Below, in pieces: positions 6,977 to 6,986 of a DNA stretch of 6,986 nt; the first letter of the stretch is position 1, and every line of letters starts with the position of its first letter. The stretch is from JBCBKZ01 sp039026975 (GTDB lineage: Bacteria; Bacteroidota; Bacteroidia; J057), in contig JBCCLI010000355.1 of NCBI GenBank assembly GCA_039026975.1, positions 1 to 6,986 on the forward strand, written 5' to 3'. A program made the position numbers and the translations under genes. The notes beneath the pieces are model-generated. The model had not been told where the DNA came from and ran no database searches. It saw nothing but the letters and a program-made list of their open reading frames with translations.

Positions 6977-6986
6977 TCCTGTCATC

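Overview
The window looks like chromosomal DNA from a member of the Bacteroidota, most likely Cytophagia-like. The evidence is the gene content: a SurA-type isomerase next to MoxR, and a large periplasmic protein fusing a peptidase-MA-like domain, PD40 repeats and an Omp85-like barrel. The start codons also have no obvious Shine-Dalgarno sequences, and coding density is moderate on one strand. The assignment rests on protein family resemblance recalled from memory, not on a search.

Layout, all on the + strand. (1) Positions 2-1306 hold a SurA/parvulin-type periplasmic peptidyl-prolyl isomerase, cut at its 5' end by the window edge. (2) Positions 1306-2289 hold a MoxR-family AAA+ ATPase whose ATG shares one base with the preceding TAA stop (TAATG), so the two genes look translationally coupled. 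(3) Positions 2290-2423 are intergenic and contain a perfect 41-base palindrome that probably ends the first operon. (4) Positions 2424-3491 hold an FAD-dependent oxidoreductase of the DAO family. (5) Positions 3562-6837 hold a 1091-residue exported protein with a degenerate peptidase-MA-like domain, a PD40/TolB-like propeller, a charged linker and a C-terminal outer-membrane barrel. (6) Positions 6838-6986 carry an A/T-flanked terminator hairpin followed directly by an 83-base nested palindrome organised like a pair of inverted REP elements.

Functionally, the window leans towards the cell envelope. The isomerase would help fold outer-membrane proteins in the periplasm, and the last gene encodes a likely outer-membrane protein with a large periplasmic part. 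MoxR proteins are generally chaperone-like ATPases for assembling other proteins, but this one lacks its usual DUF58/VWA partners here. The oxidoreductase has no evident link to the others.

I do not see a wholly new multi-gene system. The most interesting points are the apparent loss of the zinc-protease HExxH motif in the large protein, the CGGC motif in the second parvulin domain, the 83-base REP-pair-like element, and a 13-base sequence shared by the two terminator-like hairpins.
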